Shown here one piece after another: positions 27,239 to 35,231 of a stretch of 64,000 nucleotides of DNA; position 1 is the stretch's first letter; each line of letters opens with the position of its first letter. Made by a program: the position numbers and the translations under genes. Source of the stretch: Marinomonas maritima (GTDB lineage: Bacteria; Pseudomonadota; Gammaproteobacteria; Pseudomonadales; Marinomonadaceae). Where the stretch lies: NCBI RefSeq assembly GCF_024435075.2, contig NZ_JAMZEG020000003.1:1-64000 (forward strand), given 5' to 3'. The notes beneath the pieces were generated by a model that was given only the letters and a program-made list of their open reading frames with translations, searched no databases and was not told the origin of the DNA.

Positions 27239-28162
27239 ATGACCTTACCGACAGCTAAATCGACCCCAAGCATGCCATCCAGCAAGAATATCCCTCAAGA
27301 AGCTTTTGATTGGTACGACGAGTACGCTCATGGCGACATTGATCGCCGAACTTTTTTGTCTCGGCTTGGCACACTCAGCGTTACGGGACTCACTCTTTCT
27401 GTAGTCGCTGGCGCATTAACGCCAGACTATGCGCTTGCAGAACAAGTCTCCTTTAATGACCCTGAAATTACAGCTAGCTATGTAGAGTTTGATTCACCAA
27501 ACGGCCATGGTAAAGGACGTGGTTATTTGGTCGTACCAAAAGGCGTCGACATAAATAATAAAGCACCAGCCGTGCTTGTCGCCCACGAAAACCGTGGCCT
27601 TAACCCTTATATTGAAGATGTGGCTCGACGTCTTGCCAAAGCGGGATTTATCGCTTTTGCGCCGGATGCGCTTTTCCCGTTAGGCGGTTATCCTGGAAAC
27701 GATGACGAAGGCCGCGCCATGCAGAAAACACTAGACGGTAATAAAATCGAAGGGGACTTCATGGACGCCGCAACCTTGCTAAAAAATCATTCATTTAGCA
27801 CAGGAAAAGTTGGCATGGTGGGGTTTTGCTTTGGTGGTTATTTAACCAATTCATTGGTGGCGAATATGCCGGACACCATTCAAGCCGGTGCGCCTTATTA
27901 CGGCACACCAGCAAAATCCAACATAGACAAAATAAAAGCACCATTACAGCTGCACTTTGCTGAGTTGGATAAACGTGTGAATGATTCTTGGCCAGATTAC
28001 GAAAAAGAGCTCAAAGCAAACCAAGTCGATTACACCGCTTATGTTTACCCTACCGCAAACCATGGTTTTCATAATGATTCGACCGCACGTTACCAAGAAA
28101 AAAATGCGGAGCTGGCCTGGGAGCGTACGATTCAATTCTTTAATAAGACATTAAACGCCTAA
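27239..28162 (+). CDS. dienelactone hydrolase family protein (YghX-like)
   Basis: Alpha/beta hydrolase of 307 residues similar to E. coli YghX. The catalytic cysteine lies in VGFCFGGYL, with the acid in FAELDKRVND and the histidine in ANHGFHNDS. The N-terminus has YDEYAHGDIDRRTFLSRLG followed by a hydrophobic stretch and ALA, which could be a Tat signal with the twin arginines at 36-37. I chose the ATG at 27239 because AAGGA lies six bases upstream. A frame starting at 27131 has no ribosome site. Substrate unknown; export is inferred. Confidence 0.88.
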   Translation: MTLPTAKSTPSMPSSKNIPQEAFDWYDEYAHGDIDRRTFLSRLGTLSVTGLTLSVVAGALTPDYALAEQVSFNDPEITASYVEFDSPNGHGKGRGYLVVPKGVDINNKAPAVLVAHENRGLNPYIEDVARRLAKAGFIAFAPDALFPLGGYPGNDDEGRAMQKTLDGNKIEGDFMDAATLLKNHSFSTGKVGMVGFCFGGYLTNSLVANMPDTIQAGAPYYGTPAKSNIDKIKAPLQLHFAELDKRVNDSWPDYEKELKANQVDYTAYVYPTANHGFHNDSTARYQEKNAELAWERTIQFFNKTLNA

Positions 28163-28189
28163 TAAAACATGAAGCGAGATGTTATGAAC

Positions 28190-28228
28190 AAGCGCTACGG
28201 CCAGAATATTAAGCCGTAACGCTTTTTT
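28190..28228 (+). terminator. terminator after dienelactone hydrolase gene
   Basis: AAGCG-TACGGC paired with GCCGTA-CGCTT (one C-A mismatch) then TTTTTT. The distal arm overlaps the 3' end of the convergent glycosyltransferase gene. Confidence 0.75.
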
Positions 28229-29300
28229 CGTTGTTCTCAGAAGTGTCTTTATTGTATTTAAAGTCGATTCCGCGCACATTCGGAGTTTGCTGCCACAACG
28301 ACTCACACAAATCCTCCACACTCGTATCATTATTCGACTGTAGCCAAGCCACCACAACTCGGGCAACATTTGGATAAGAAATTTGAACCACACGGCTCGT
28401 TTCCAACCAATCTTGAATAATCTTCGAATTCAAAACGTCACTCGTTTTGGCAATCCCCAACAAATCCAACGCAATGGCATTGGAATGCTGCTCTATTTGC
28501 CCTTTTAACGGTTTCGCTAAAATGCGTCGACCCAGTTGTAATGCCTCTGAATTCAACTCAAACCCGGCATTACACAACACAGATTCGCATTCGCTTAAAT
28601 TTTTTTGAAACAACTCTCGTCCAAATGGAAATACTTCAACATTGCCATAAATACCGGGTTCAATGTCTTTACAGTGAAAGCGAAAATGATAGTTAGGAAC
28701 GCCATCAAGCCAATCTAGTACCGCCTCACTGTTCTCAAAAGGTAGATAGACCAATACTTGATCAGGATCAGTGATATTTTTCATTTCTTGAGCATGAATA
28801 AGAGGAGGTAGAATAGGATAACCAAAGTGATGCCAATGAGCGCCTAGTTGCGTATCCGCCGGTGCAAAATTCGACATAATCCATTGTGCAATAAAATTCT
28901 TTTTATAACGCGGAATATCATATTTAAACGCATATTGATGACCAAAACCAATACAAGGCACACCCTGACGTTTAGCAGCCCATGCAACAATAGGCTCAAA
29001 ATCAGTGATGACTAAATCATAACCTCTCGTATCCAGTGCCCGAATGTCTCGATACAGCATAAAAAAATGCGCATTCTTGCAGGTTGCATACAGATCTAAC
29101 TGTCCATTTCGGGCCACAAAACTTAAGCCTTGAAACGTTCGATAGTCGCCAAATACCGCCATATCAAAATAGTCTTCCGGTGGACGACCGGAGAACACAA
29201 AGTCCACCCTAAAGCCTGCTGCATACATTTCTGCCGCCATGGCTCTTGCTCGGGTAATATGACCATTACCGGTACCTTGAACGCCATAAAGAATTTTCAT
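28209..29300 (-). CDS. GT28-like glycosyltransferase of a PhoB-box operon
   Basis: Glycosyltransferase of 363 residues resembling the MJ1255/VC2487 group, a relative of MurG and plant MGDG synthase. The N-terminus KILYGVQGTGNGHITRARAM is the glycine-rich acceptor/nucleotide loop. Near residue 260, CNAGFELNSEALQLGRRILA and KPLKGQIEQHSNA form the GT-B donor-binding segment. The start is the ATG at 29298-29300, whose ATGA overlaps the stop of the upstream PAP2 gene, so the two are translationally coupled. A Pho-box array lies upstream of the pair. A lipid acceptor such as diacylglycerol is inferred from the partner enzyme. Confidence 0.82.
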   Translation of the reverse strand: MKILYGVQGTGNGHITRARAMAAEMYAAGFRVDFVFSGRPPEDYFDMAVFGDYRTFQGLSFVARNGQLDLYATCKNAHFFMLYRDIRALDTRGYDLVITDFEPIVAWAAKRQGVPCIGFGHQYAFKYDIPRYKKNFIAQWIMSNFAPADTQLGAHWHHFGYPILPPLIHAQEMKNITDPDQVLVYLPFENSEAVLDWLDGVPNYHFRFHCKDIEPGIYGNVEVFPFGRELFQKNLSECESVLCNAGFELNSEALQLGRRILAKPLKGQIEQHSNAIALDLLGIAKTSDVLNSKIIQDWLETSRVVQISYPNVARVVVAWLQSNNDTSVEDLCESLWQQTPNVRGIDFKYNKDTSENNEKSVTA

Positions 29301-29812
29301 ACTAAAACGCCTATTGCCACTGCAGCGCAAGCGCTGCCTAATAAAGCACCAATCACCGTATCCGTAGGAAAATGCACACCTAGAAAGATACGCGATAAAG
29401 CGACATTAGCAGCCCAGAAATACAACATCACATTCAAGCTTGGAAACCACTCACTCAAACAGAACGCAATAAAAAATGCGCCTGATGTATGGCCTGAAGG
29501 AAAAGAGAATTGATCAGATGGAATAATAAAACTACTGAAGTCATCTAACGCATCGGCAGGACGATGACGCTTAAAACCTCGCTTTAAAATAAAATATACG
29601 GCGCGCTCAATCAAAAAACCAAAGGCTAATACACAAACTAATGTCTCAAATCCTGCCAGCCAAACCAGTGCAGCAACCAAAGCATACATAGGGCCATCCG
29701 CTGAAAACGATATAGCGCGCCCTATCTGGGTTAACTTAGCTCTATGTTTGCGTGCCATACACCAATAAAAAGTCTGTACATCAAATGCATGAATGTTTTG
29801 GAGTATATTCAT
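29297..29812 (-). CDS. PAP2 family phosphatase of a PhoB-box operon
   Basis: Membrane phosphatase of 171 residues. All three PAP2 motifs are present in order: K-x6-RP as KRGFKRHRPADA, PSGH as FPSGHTSGAF, and SR-x5-H-x3-D as SRIFLGVHFPTD. Four to five hydrophobic segments place the active site at the outer face of the inner membrane. Its stop overlaps the glycosyltransferase start by four bases. A GAGGTG ribosome site precedes the ATG. Typical substrates are phosphatidate, lysophosphatidate or undecaprenyl diphosphate. With a GT28-like partner and Pho control, phosphatidate to diacylglycerol is the likeliest reaction (inference). Confidence 0.88.
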   Translation of the reverse strand: MNILQNIHAFDVQTFYWCMARKHRAKLTQIGRAISFSADGPMYALVAALVWLAGFETLVCVLAFGFLIERAVYFILKRGFKRHRPADALDDFSSFIIPSDQFSFPSGHTSGAFFIAFCLSEWFPSLNVMLYFWAANVALSRIFLGVHFPTDTVIGALLGSACAAVAIGVLV

Positions 29813-29859
29813 TTTGTCACCTCACTGATTTTGTCTTACTTTCAACATAGACCAGTAAA

Positions 29860-29899
29860 ATGTCAGTTCCGTGGCACTTAGATGACAACTTAATGACAC
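29860..29899 (-). promoter_or_regulatory. tandem Pho boxes upstream of PAP2-glycosyltransferase operon
   Basis: On the minus strand GTGTCATTAAGTTGTCAT (29882-29899) matches the 18-bp Pho box with two perfect TGTCAT half-sites 11 bp apart. Two weaker half-sites, TGCCAC and TGACAT, continue at the same 11-bp period. The array ends 11 bp before TATGTT (29843-29848), a possible -10, as PhoB-dependent promoters require. Confidence 0.75.
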
Positions 29900-29921
29900 C
29901 CTTACACGGTAAAACGCAGAC

Positions 29922-29954
29922 AAAAAAATACCTCGTAATGACGAGGCATTTTTT
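29922..29954 (-). terminator. terminator after lipoprotein gene
   Basis: CCTCGT-AATG-ACGAGG stem flanked by A and T tracts on both sides. Confidence 0.85.
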
Positions 29955-29972
29955 AAATTTTAACCAAATTAA

Positions 29973-30545
29973 TTACTTCATATCATTCATTTTATGAAAC
30001 AACGCAATCATCGCTTCAGGCTTAACTTTTTTATTGCTGCTGTTCAAAGCATACACAACGGTCTCGCCTTTTGGCCCAGATCCGATATCCGTATAACGCA
30101 GAGGCACTTCACCAACAATCCGCGCGCTATTCATTTCTTGTAAGGACCCAAAAACATAAATTCGGCCATCTATTCGCATTTCACCATAAAAAGGTGTCGC
30201 CGCGTCTAATGCACCATCGTACATATCAACTGAGGCAATGCCCGACATTTTCTTTTTATCCGCATTCGTTAAACCAAATACAATCGTTTCACCCTTTGGG
30301 CCTGCACCAATACGAACTTTGCGATATGAAGTTTCGCCAACTTGTAGAAATTCTTCATAGACAGCACGATCATCAAAAATATAAATCCGTCCATCATGAT
30401 GAACCTCGTACAAGTCTTCGTTATTCAAAGACGCAGCTTCAGCCATCGGCTTTGCCTCATCTTTTTTAACCATTTCACCACCACAGGCGGTTAGTAATGT
30501 AAGCGCGACTAAACTTGTTACAACAGGTAAAAATGTCAATTTCAT
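29973..30545 (-). CDS. lipoprotein with two internal repeats, Pho-box controlled
   Basis: Protein of 190 residues with a lipoprotein signal (VALTLLTACGG; lipid-bearing cysteine at about residue 21). The mature part is a tandem duplication of about 65-70 residues. Repeat one has DGRIYIF then GAGPKGETIVFGL; repeat two has DGRIYVF then GSGPKGETVVYAL, with the same spacing. Aspartate at +2 after the cysteine is absent (GGE follows), so outer-membrane sorting is the default. Three half-sites close to TGTCAT, at 11-bp period, lie upstream. I do not recognise the family and assign no function beyond probable expression in phosphate limitation. Confidence 0.8.
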   Translation of the reverse strand: MKLTFLPVVTSLVALTLLTACGGEMVKKDEAKPMAEAASLNNEDLYEVHHDGRIYIFDDRAVYEEFLQVGETSYRKVRIGAGPKGETIVFGLTNADKKKMSGIASVDMYDGALDAATPFYGEMRIDGRIYVFGSLQEMNSARIVGEVPLRYTDIGSGPKGETVVYALNSSNKKVKPEAMIALFHKMNDMK

Positions 30546-30590
30546 GGTGTAGCTCCTAAGTTAGATTGATACCCACCTTAAAAGCAAAAA

Positions 30591-30619
30591 ATGACGAAAT
30601 AATGACAATTTAATGACAC
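30591..30619 (-). promoter_or_regulatory. Pho-box array upstream of lipoprotein gene
   Basis: Minus-strand half-sites TGTCAT, TGTCAT and CGTCAT begin at 30618, 30607 and 30596, an exact 11-bp period. The first 18 bp, GTGTCATTAAATTGTCAT, differ from the PAP2 operon site at one base. No convincing -10 is visible at the ideal distance. Confidence 0.72.
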
Positions 30620-30652
30620 TATAAATTCTATGGACACGATAAAGCCTTCGAA

Positions 30653-31642
30653 CTACAGCCAGTTAGTCAGCATAATCCCGATACCAAGTGATTGTGTTTG
30701 ATGGTTGTAGTCCAATAGAGATTGTCCATAACCATTAAAATATTGGATGTAACCACGTGTTTTTCCCCATAGGGGAAAATTAAAACCAACCTGAAGTGCG
30801 CCCCTATTATCAGACGACTTAAGGTTATTTCGCAGCATGATATCAATGCTGTAGTCATCAATAACATGTATCACATTCAACTCTCCATAACCGAAATACT
30901 TTTCGATATTAGGATTGTCATCTACTTTTGAACTTTCAGAAATTCGATACCAAGGCTTAAAAGAGAATGCGGTATCACCTGCCTCAAACAAAAAATCTAC
31001 ATAGAATCGATTCCAAGAGCGTGATAAATCCCCAGACTGGCCATTAGATTGGTGATTAAAGCCGTATGAAACGTATTCCGGTTTAATGCCCAAAAAGCCA
31101 TGTTTCGGCTTCGTAACGATAAAGACTTCAGGTTCATGATTGGTATCACGAAAAGGCGCAGAAATATTGCTGTTATATGCCTGCCAATAGGCTTGCTGAG
31201 TATAGGCAAACCATAAACTGCTATTTCGCCCAACTACGTCATAAGCAACGGGGAACTTCACACTCAGTTGAAATTTAAATTCAACGCTTTGCAAACTTTC
31301 CGAGTCACTGTCTTCACCTAAAAAAGCACGATCATTTGGATTGGAGGTATACGCAAACGGTAAAAAATAATTCGGCTTATGAGGTGTCATAACAAACGGA
31401 TTATTTACCGTGGCCGTTTCTCTGTCTTCCCTCTGTTGAAATAACCCATTGGCCTCTTTAGCACGTTTTGCAATCGATTCTGGCACTTCTGGCTCTTCAG
31501 GTGAGTAAGGCTCATCCTTTTCCTCCACCGCAACGAGCACGTTATCAGCCTCCGCCTTTGACCTATCGTCTACTTCAGAAGATTCAACTTGAGCCCAAAG
31601 CAAACTTGGAAGAAACAACATTGAGCACATGATAACTTTCAT
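30653..31642 (-). CDS. pldA: outer membrane phospholipase A
   Basis: OMPLA-type phospholipase of 329 residues in the outer membrane, hydrolysing phospholipids that reach the outer leaflet. The active-site motif is NHQSNGQSGDLSRSWNR, supplying the His, Ser and Asn triad. Beta-strand-like aromatic segments continue to a C-terminal NWL. I chose the ATG at 31642, which gives a signal peptide (MKVIMCSMLFLPSLLWAQ) with AAGG upstream. After the signal comes an acidic region of about 70 residues rich in Glu, Asp and Pro, longer than in E. coli PldA. It lies next to the Pho-controlled lipid genes. Confidence 0.93.
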   Translation of the reverse strand: MKVIMCSMLFLPSLLWAQVESSEVDDRSKAEADNVLVAVEEKDEPYSPEEPEVPESIAKRAKEANGLFQQREDRETATVNNPFVMTPHKPNYFLPFAYTSNPNDRAFLGEDSDSESLQSVEFKFQLSVKFPVAYDVVGRNSSLWFAYTQQAYWQAYNSNISAPFRDTNHEPEVFIVTKPKHGFLGIKPEYVSYGFNHQSNGQSGDLSRSWNRFYVDFLFEAGDTAFSFKPWYRISESSKVDDNPNIEKYFGYGELNVIHVIDDYSIDIMLRNNLKSSDNRGALQVGFNFPLWGKTRGYIQYFNGYGQSLLDYNHQTQSLGIGIMLTNWL

Positions 31643-31679
31643 TATGTAAAACCTTTTTTGACGAGAGTATTTGCCATGA

Positions 31680-32030
31680 CTATTCAGAATGAACCACTTT
31701 TTTAGCGTAGGTATCACGATCCATATCACACACTTCAACTGAAAAACTAACATCTTTTAATGAAAATTTTGTTAACGACTCTAAAACTAAATGAGAAAGC
31801 CGATTTTTTTGCTCAGAAGTGCGCCCAGACAACATTCTCAATGTCACATGTATAAAAGCATCTTCTTGCCCACCCGTTATGAAGCTTTTATAGGGAAAAC
31901 TACGAAGTTTAATGTCTTCCGCCGAAAAAATAGCGGATGCAATACAAGCTCCTTTTATCGCTTCCAGTATGTCAACTGGTGGTACTTCTTGTTCTAAATT
32001 TTGACTGTATTCAAGAATACAATGAGGCAT
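31680..32030 (-). CDS. 5-carboxymethyl-2-hydroxymuconate isomerase family protein
   Basis: Small tautomerase of 116 residues similar to HpaF of the homoprotocatechuate pathway. After removal of Met the N-terminus is PHCILEYSQNL, with the catalytic Pro1. HVTLRMLSGRTSEQKNRLSH is also typical. The start at 32030 is supported by GGAG six bases upstream; a frame four codons longer would bury the proline. No other homoprotocatechuate genes are in the window, so the pathway role is open. It ends 37 bp before pldA and may be cotranscribed with it. Confidence 0.88.
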   Translation of the reverse strand: MPHCILEYSQNLEQEVPPVDILEAIKGACIASAIFSAEDIKLRSFPYKSFITGGQEDAFIHVTLRMLSGRTSEQKNRLSHLVLESLTKFSLKDVSFSVEVCDMDRDTYAKKVVHSE

Positions 32031-32087
32031 AGCAGGCTCCATTTTTTATAGTTTTACGCACAAATTACAGCGCACTTAGCACTAGAA

Positions 32088-33023
32088 TCAATAACCCCGA
32101 ACAGGATCGACAGCAGGAGGTATATCACCCGTTAATCGGAAGTTTCTTATATTACTTGCAACTATATCACTAGCACTCACTGGATGAGTTGGCGCCGAAA
32201 TATGTGGCAAGACCGTCACAGAAGCGTTGTGCCAATATGAATGATCGACTGGCAATGGTTCCTGCTCGAAAACATCCAACACCGCATGATATATATGATT
32301 TTCATCAAGCATCACAAGTAACGCTTCATCGTCAATAATAGGCCCCCGAGCAAAGTTAATCAGACTTGCACCCTCTGGCAGTCGCGATAAGGCTTGTTGA
32401 TTCAACAAACCTTTCGTTTCCATTGTCAAAGGCAACAGACACACCAGTATGTCACTTTGATCTAATAACGACGTCAGCCCACCTTCACCATGAAAGCACG
32501 TTATGCCGTCTACTTGTTTAGCATTCCGGCTCCATCCCGATACAGAGAAACCATTCTGCGCCAAACGTTGAGCACTCACTTTACCCAACTCCCCCAGCCC
32601 CAACACACCAATTCGACGGTCTTGCGCGCGAACCATAGGTCGCTGCAGCCATGACTGACTAGCTTGTTGTTTGGCATACGCAGGCATATCACGATGAAGA
32701 AATAGCGTCCAAGCAAGCACCGCTTCCGACATGGTTTTCGCCAAATCCGGATCAATCAATCGCACAATTGAAAAAGGCGGTGAAGATAACTCATTCATCA
32801 TACGTTCAACCCCCGCCCACATACTGTGAACCCACTTTAAAGCGGGGAGTGCTAGTAGGTCTTGAGGATCAGGGTTGGCGACAATAGCCACATCGCACAG
32901 CTGTTTTTGTGCTGCCGTCAAATCAGAAAAAGGTAATATAACTTCATCGGGCATGGCGACCGATAAGGTTTTAATCCAAGCATCTTGTTCAAGCGGATCA
33001 ATACGACTCACAAAAGGAATCAT
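32088..33023 (-). CDS. D-2-hydroxyacid dehydrogenase (GhrA-like)
   Basis: NAD(P)-dependent dehydrogenase of 311 residues in the glyoxylate/hydroxypyruvate reductase A group. The Rossmann motif is GVLGLGELGKVSAQ near residue 138. Catalytic residues appear in order: Arg in LINFARGPIIDDEAL, Glu in DVFEQEPLP and His in PHISAPTHP. Its ATG overlaps the stop of the upstream glyoxalase-fold gene (ATGA), so the two are translationally coupled. Reduction of glyoxylate or hydroxypyruvate is the likely reaction by family. Confidence 0.9.
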   Translation of the reverse strand: MIPFVSRIDPLEQDAWIKTLSVAMPDEVILPFSDLTAAQKQLCDVAIVANPDPQDLLALPALKWVHSMWAGVERMMNELSSPPFSIVRLIDPDLAKTMSEAVLAWTLFLHRDMPAYAKQQASQSWLQRPMVRAQDRRIGVLGLGELGKVSAQRLAQNGFSVSGWSRNAKQVDGITCFHGEGGLTSLLDQSDILVCLLPLTMETKGLLNQQALSRLPEGASLINFARGPIIDDEALLVMLDENHIYHAVLDVFEQEPLPVDHSYWHNASVTVLPHISAPTHPVSASDIVASNIRNFRLTGDIPPAVDPVRGY

Positions 33024-33433
33024 TTTTCGTACACCTGAGATAGGTTTTTAAAGCCTTTTAACTCAATGGCATTGCCACTTGGGTCTTTGAAGAACATCGT
33101 CCATTGCTCACCAGGCAAGCCTTCAAAGCGAACACTCGGAGCAAGGTCAAACGCTACATTAGCTTCGGTTAGACGTTTGGCTACTTTTTGCCACTCATCC
33201 AGAGGCAAAATCAAACCAAAATGTGGCATAGAAACTAGATGATCACCTACTCGACCTGTCTTCGTCGTTGGGCTTGGTACTCCCAGATGCAAAGACAACT
33301 GATGACCATAAAAATCAAAATCGATCCACGTTTCGGTACTTCGCCCCTCTACACAACCTAAAACTTGTGTATAAAAAAGGCGAGTTTCTTCTAAAGAGGT
33401 GACATGAAAAGCGTAATGAAATAAAGCAGACAT
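33020..33433 (-). CDS. glyoxalase/VOC family protein
   Basis: Vicinal-oxygen-chelate fold protein of 137 residues. HYAFHVTSLEETRLFYTQVL at the N-terminus and FEGLPGEQWTMFFKDPSGNA with IELKGF at the C-terminus are the two beta-alpha-beta halves with the metal-site His and Glu. I chose the ATG at 33431-33433, which has AGGAG six bases upstream. It is the first gene of a two-gene operon with the GhrA-like dehydrogenase. The substrate is unknown; a dioxygenase-like or isomerase role is possible. Confidence 0.87.
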   Translation of the reverse strand: MSALFHYAFHVTSLEETRLFYTQVLGCVEGRSTETWIDFDFYGHQLSLHLGVPSPTTKTGRVGDHLVSMPHFGLILPLDEWQKVAKRLTEANVAFDLAPSVRFEGLPGEQWTMFFKDPSGNAIELKGFKNLSQVYEK

Positions 33434-33602
33434 AAGGACTCCTAACAGCAATTATGAGGTTAAAAAATACAGCACGCAGACTAAAAGTAAATACGAGGTA
33501 CTCTCGTGGAGCTATATACTTAGCATTAGGAGCAAAAATGACGATAAAAAATGCTTTTGGCCAACCGGAACCATTGCACGTTACTATCGCTATAATACTT
33601 TT

Positions 33603-35162
33603 TTACTGTAAACGATCTTCCATGCTCACCGTTTCTTGGAACTCAGTCATATTAATAAACTCAGGTCGGACGTTCGGTATTGGGTTTATGTCTGAAAATA
33701 GATTAGAACGACTTTGATTTTCAATAATACGTACATGAGAGCGAGTCAGTTCTCTTGGCTCTTTAACGCCACAAGAGTGTGCAATCATGCCAATACCATG
33801 CAATAACTCTGCTGCGTAATTCGCCACCCGTTCAGATTTTTCAGCCGCCACTAAACCCCGTTGTAAATCAGGGTTGTGTGTCGTAATCCCAGTCGGACAG
33901 GTATTTTTATTGCATTGCAACGCTTGAATGCAACCAAGCGAAAACAAGAATCCTCGTGCGGTCACTACAAAGTCTGCGCCCGCGCTCAACGCCCAAGCCG
34001 CTTTGCCCGGCACAATCAACTTGCCTGATGCAATGATTTTGATATAACGACGCAAGCCATAAGACGTCACAATGTTTACGACAGTCGGTAAGCTTTCACG
34101 TAATTGCATGCCAACATAATCCATTAACGGCTGGGGTGCCGCGCCTGTTCCGCCATCAGAACTGTCGATAGTGATAAAATCTGGACAATAATCGATGCCT
34201 TTTTTATGCACTAACTCACATAGAGTTTCAAAAAATTTTAGGTCGCCCACCACCATTTTGAAGCCAACGGGCTTAGACGTGACTTGTCGAACATGGTGGA
34301 TCATATTTAATAAGTCGTCGATGGATTTTATATCTGGATGACCATTTGGACTAATGGAGTCATGACCAACAGGAATCCCACGAGTATGCGCAATTTCTTC
34401 TGTCACTTTTGCACCGGGGAGCATTCCACCTTTACCAGGCTTAGCCCCCTGACTCATTTTAATTTCGAACATTCGCACATTTTCATGATTAGCAAGGCTC
34501 ACCAATTTTGTGTCATCTAAATGCCCTTGATGATTTCGTACACCGTATTTAGCAGTACCAATCTGAAAAACAAGATCACAACCGCCTTCAAGATGATAAG
34601 GCGATAATCCACCCTCACCTGTGTTCATCCAAATACCCGCTTTACGGGCCCCTTTTGATAAGGCTTGAACCGCGGGCTTAGACAACGCACCGAAGCTCAT
34701 TCCTGAAATATTAACAACAGATTGTGTTCGGTACGGTATTTTTGCGGTGTGTTCGCCAATACAAACTTCTTTGGGCTGAGCCGCGTCTTCATCCAAGGTT
34801 GGAAAAGCACAATTTAAAAAGAAAATGTCTCCCGGTGTTTCAAGAGAGCGAGTAGAACCAAAGGCAATGGTGGTATCTACTTTTTTAGCGGCACGATAGG
34901 CCCATGACCGTTCAGCTCGATCAAACGGTCTTTCTTCTCGATCCATTGCGAAAAAATATTGGCGAAAAAACTCACCTAGATGTTCAAAAAGATAACGAAA
35001 GCGGCCAACAACGGGATAGTTCCGTCTTATGGTATGAGTGGTTTGATGTGAATCGACCCAATACATTACCGCAACAGAAATTAAGGTGAGAAAGAGTAAG
35101 AACACAAACAACAATGCGCCCCAATGAATGGTTAGCGTTGCTAATGATGACAAAAAGTCCAT
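33603..35162 (-). CDS. FMN-binding glutamate synthase family protein
   Basis: Protein of 519 residues with the FMN/Fe-S synthase domain of glutamate synthase but no glutaminase domain. A membrane anchor is visible at about residues 13-36 (WGALLFVFLLFLTLISVAVM). The barrel contains MSQGAKPGKGGMLPGAKV, DSSDGGTGAAPQPLMDYVG and the cysteine cluster CIQALQCNKNTCPTGI. Related stand-alone proteins are of unproven function; they are annotated as glutamate synthase domain proteins. It is probably monocistronic. Confidence 0.9.
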   Translation of the reverse strand: MDFLSSLATLTIHWGALLFVFLLFLTLISVAVMYWVDSHQTTHTIRRNYPVVGRFRYLFEHLGEFFRQYFFAMDREERPFDRAERSWAYRAAKKVDTTIAFGSTRSLETPGDIFFLNCAFPTLDEDAAQPKEVCIGEHTAKIPYRTQSVVNISGMSFGALSKPAVQALSKGARKAGIWMNTGEGGLSPYHLEGGCDLVFQIGTAKYGVRNHQGHLDDTKLVSLANHENVRMFEIKMSQGAKPGKGGMLPGAKVTEEIAHTRGIPVGHDSISPNGHPDIKSIDDLLNMIHHVRQVTSKPVGFKMVVGDLKFFETLCELVHKKGIDYCPDFITIDSSDGGTGAAPQPLMDYVGMQLRESLPTVVNIVTSYGLRRYIKIIASGKLIVPGKAAWALSAGADFVVTARGFLFSLGCIQALQCNKNTCPTGITTHNPDLQRGLVAAEKSERVANYAAELLHGIGMIAHSCGVKEPRELTRSHVRIIENQSRSNLFSDINPIPNVRPEFINMTEFQETVSMEDRLQ

Positions 35163-35231
35163 GTCTAGCCCTTAAGGTTAAATGATAAATCAGCTCGTTA
35201 TAGTACGCTAAAAACTAGGCTTCAACGTGGT

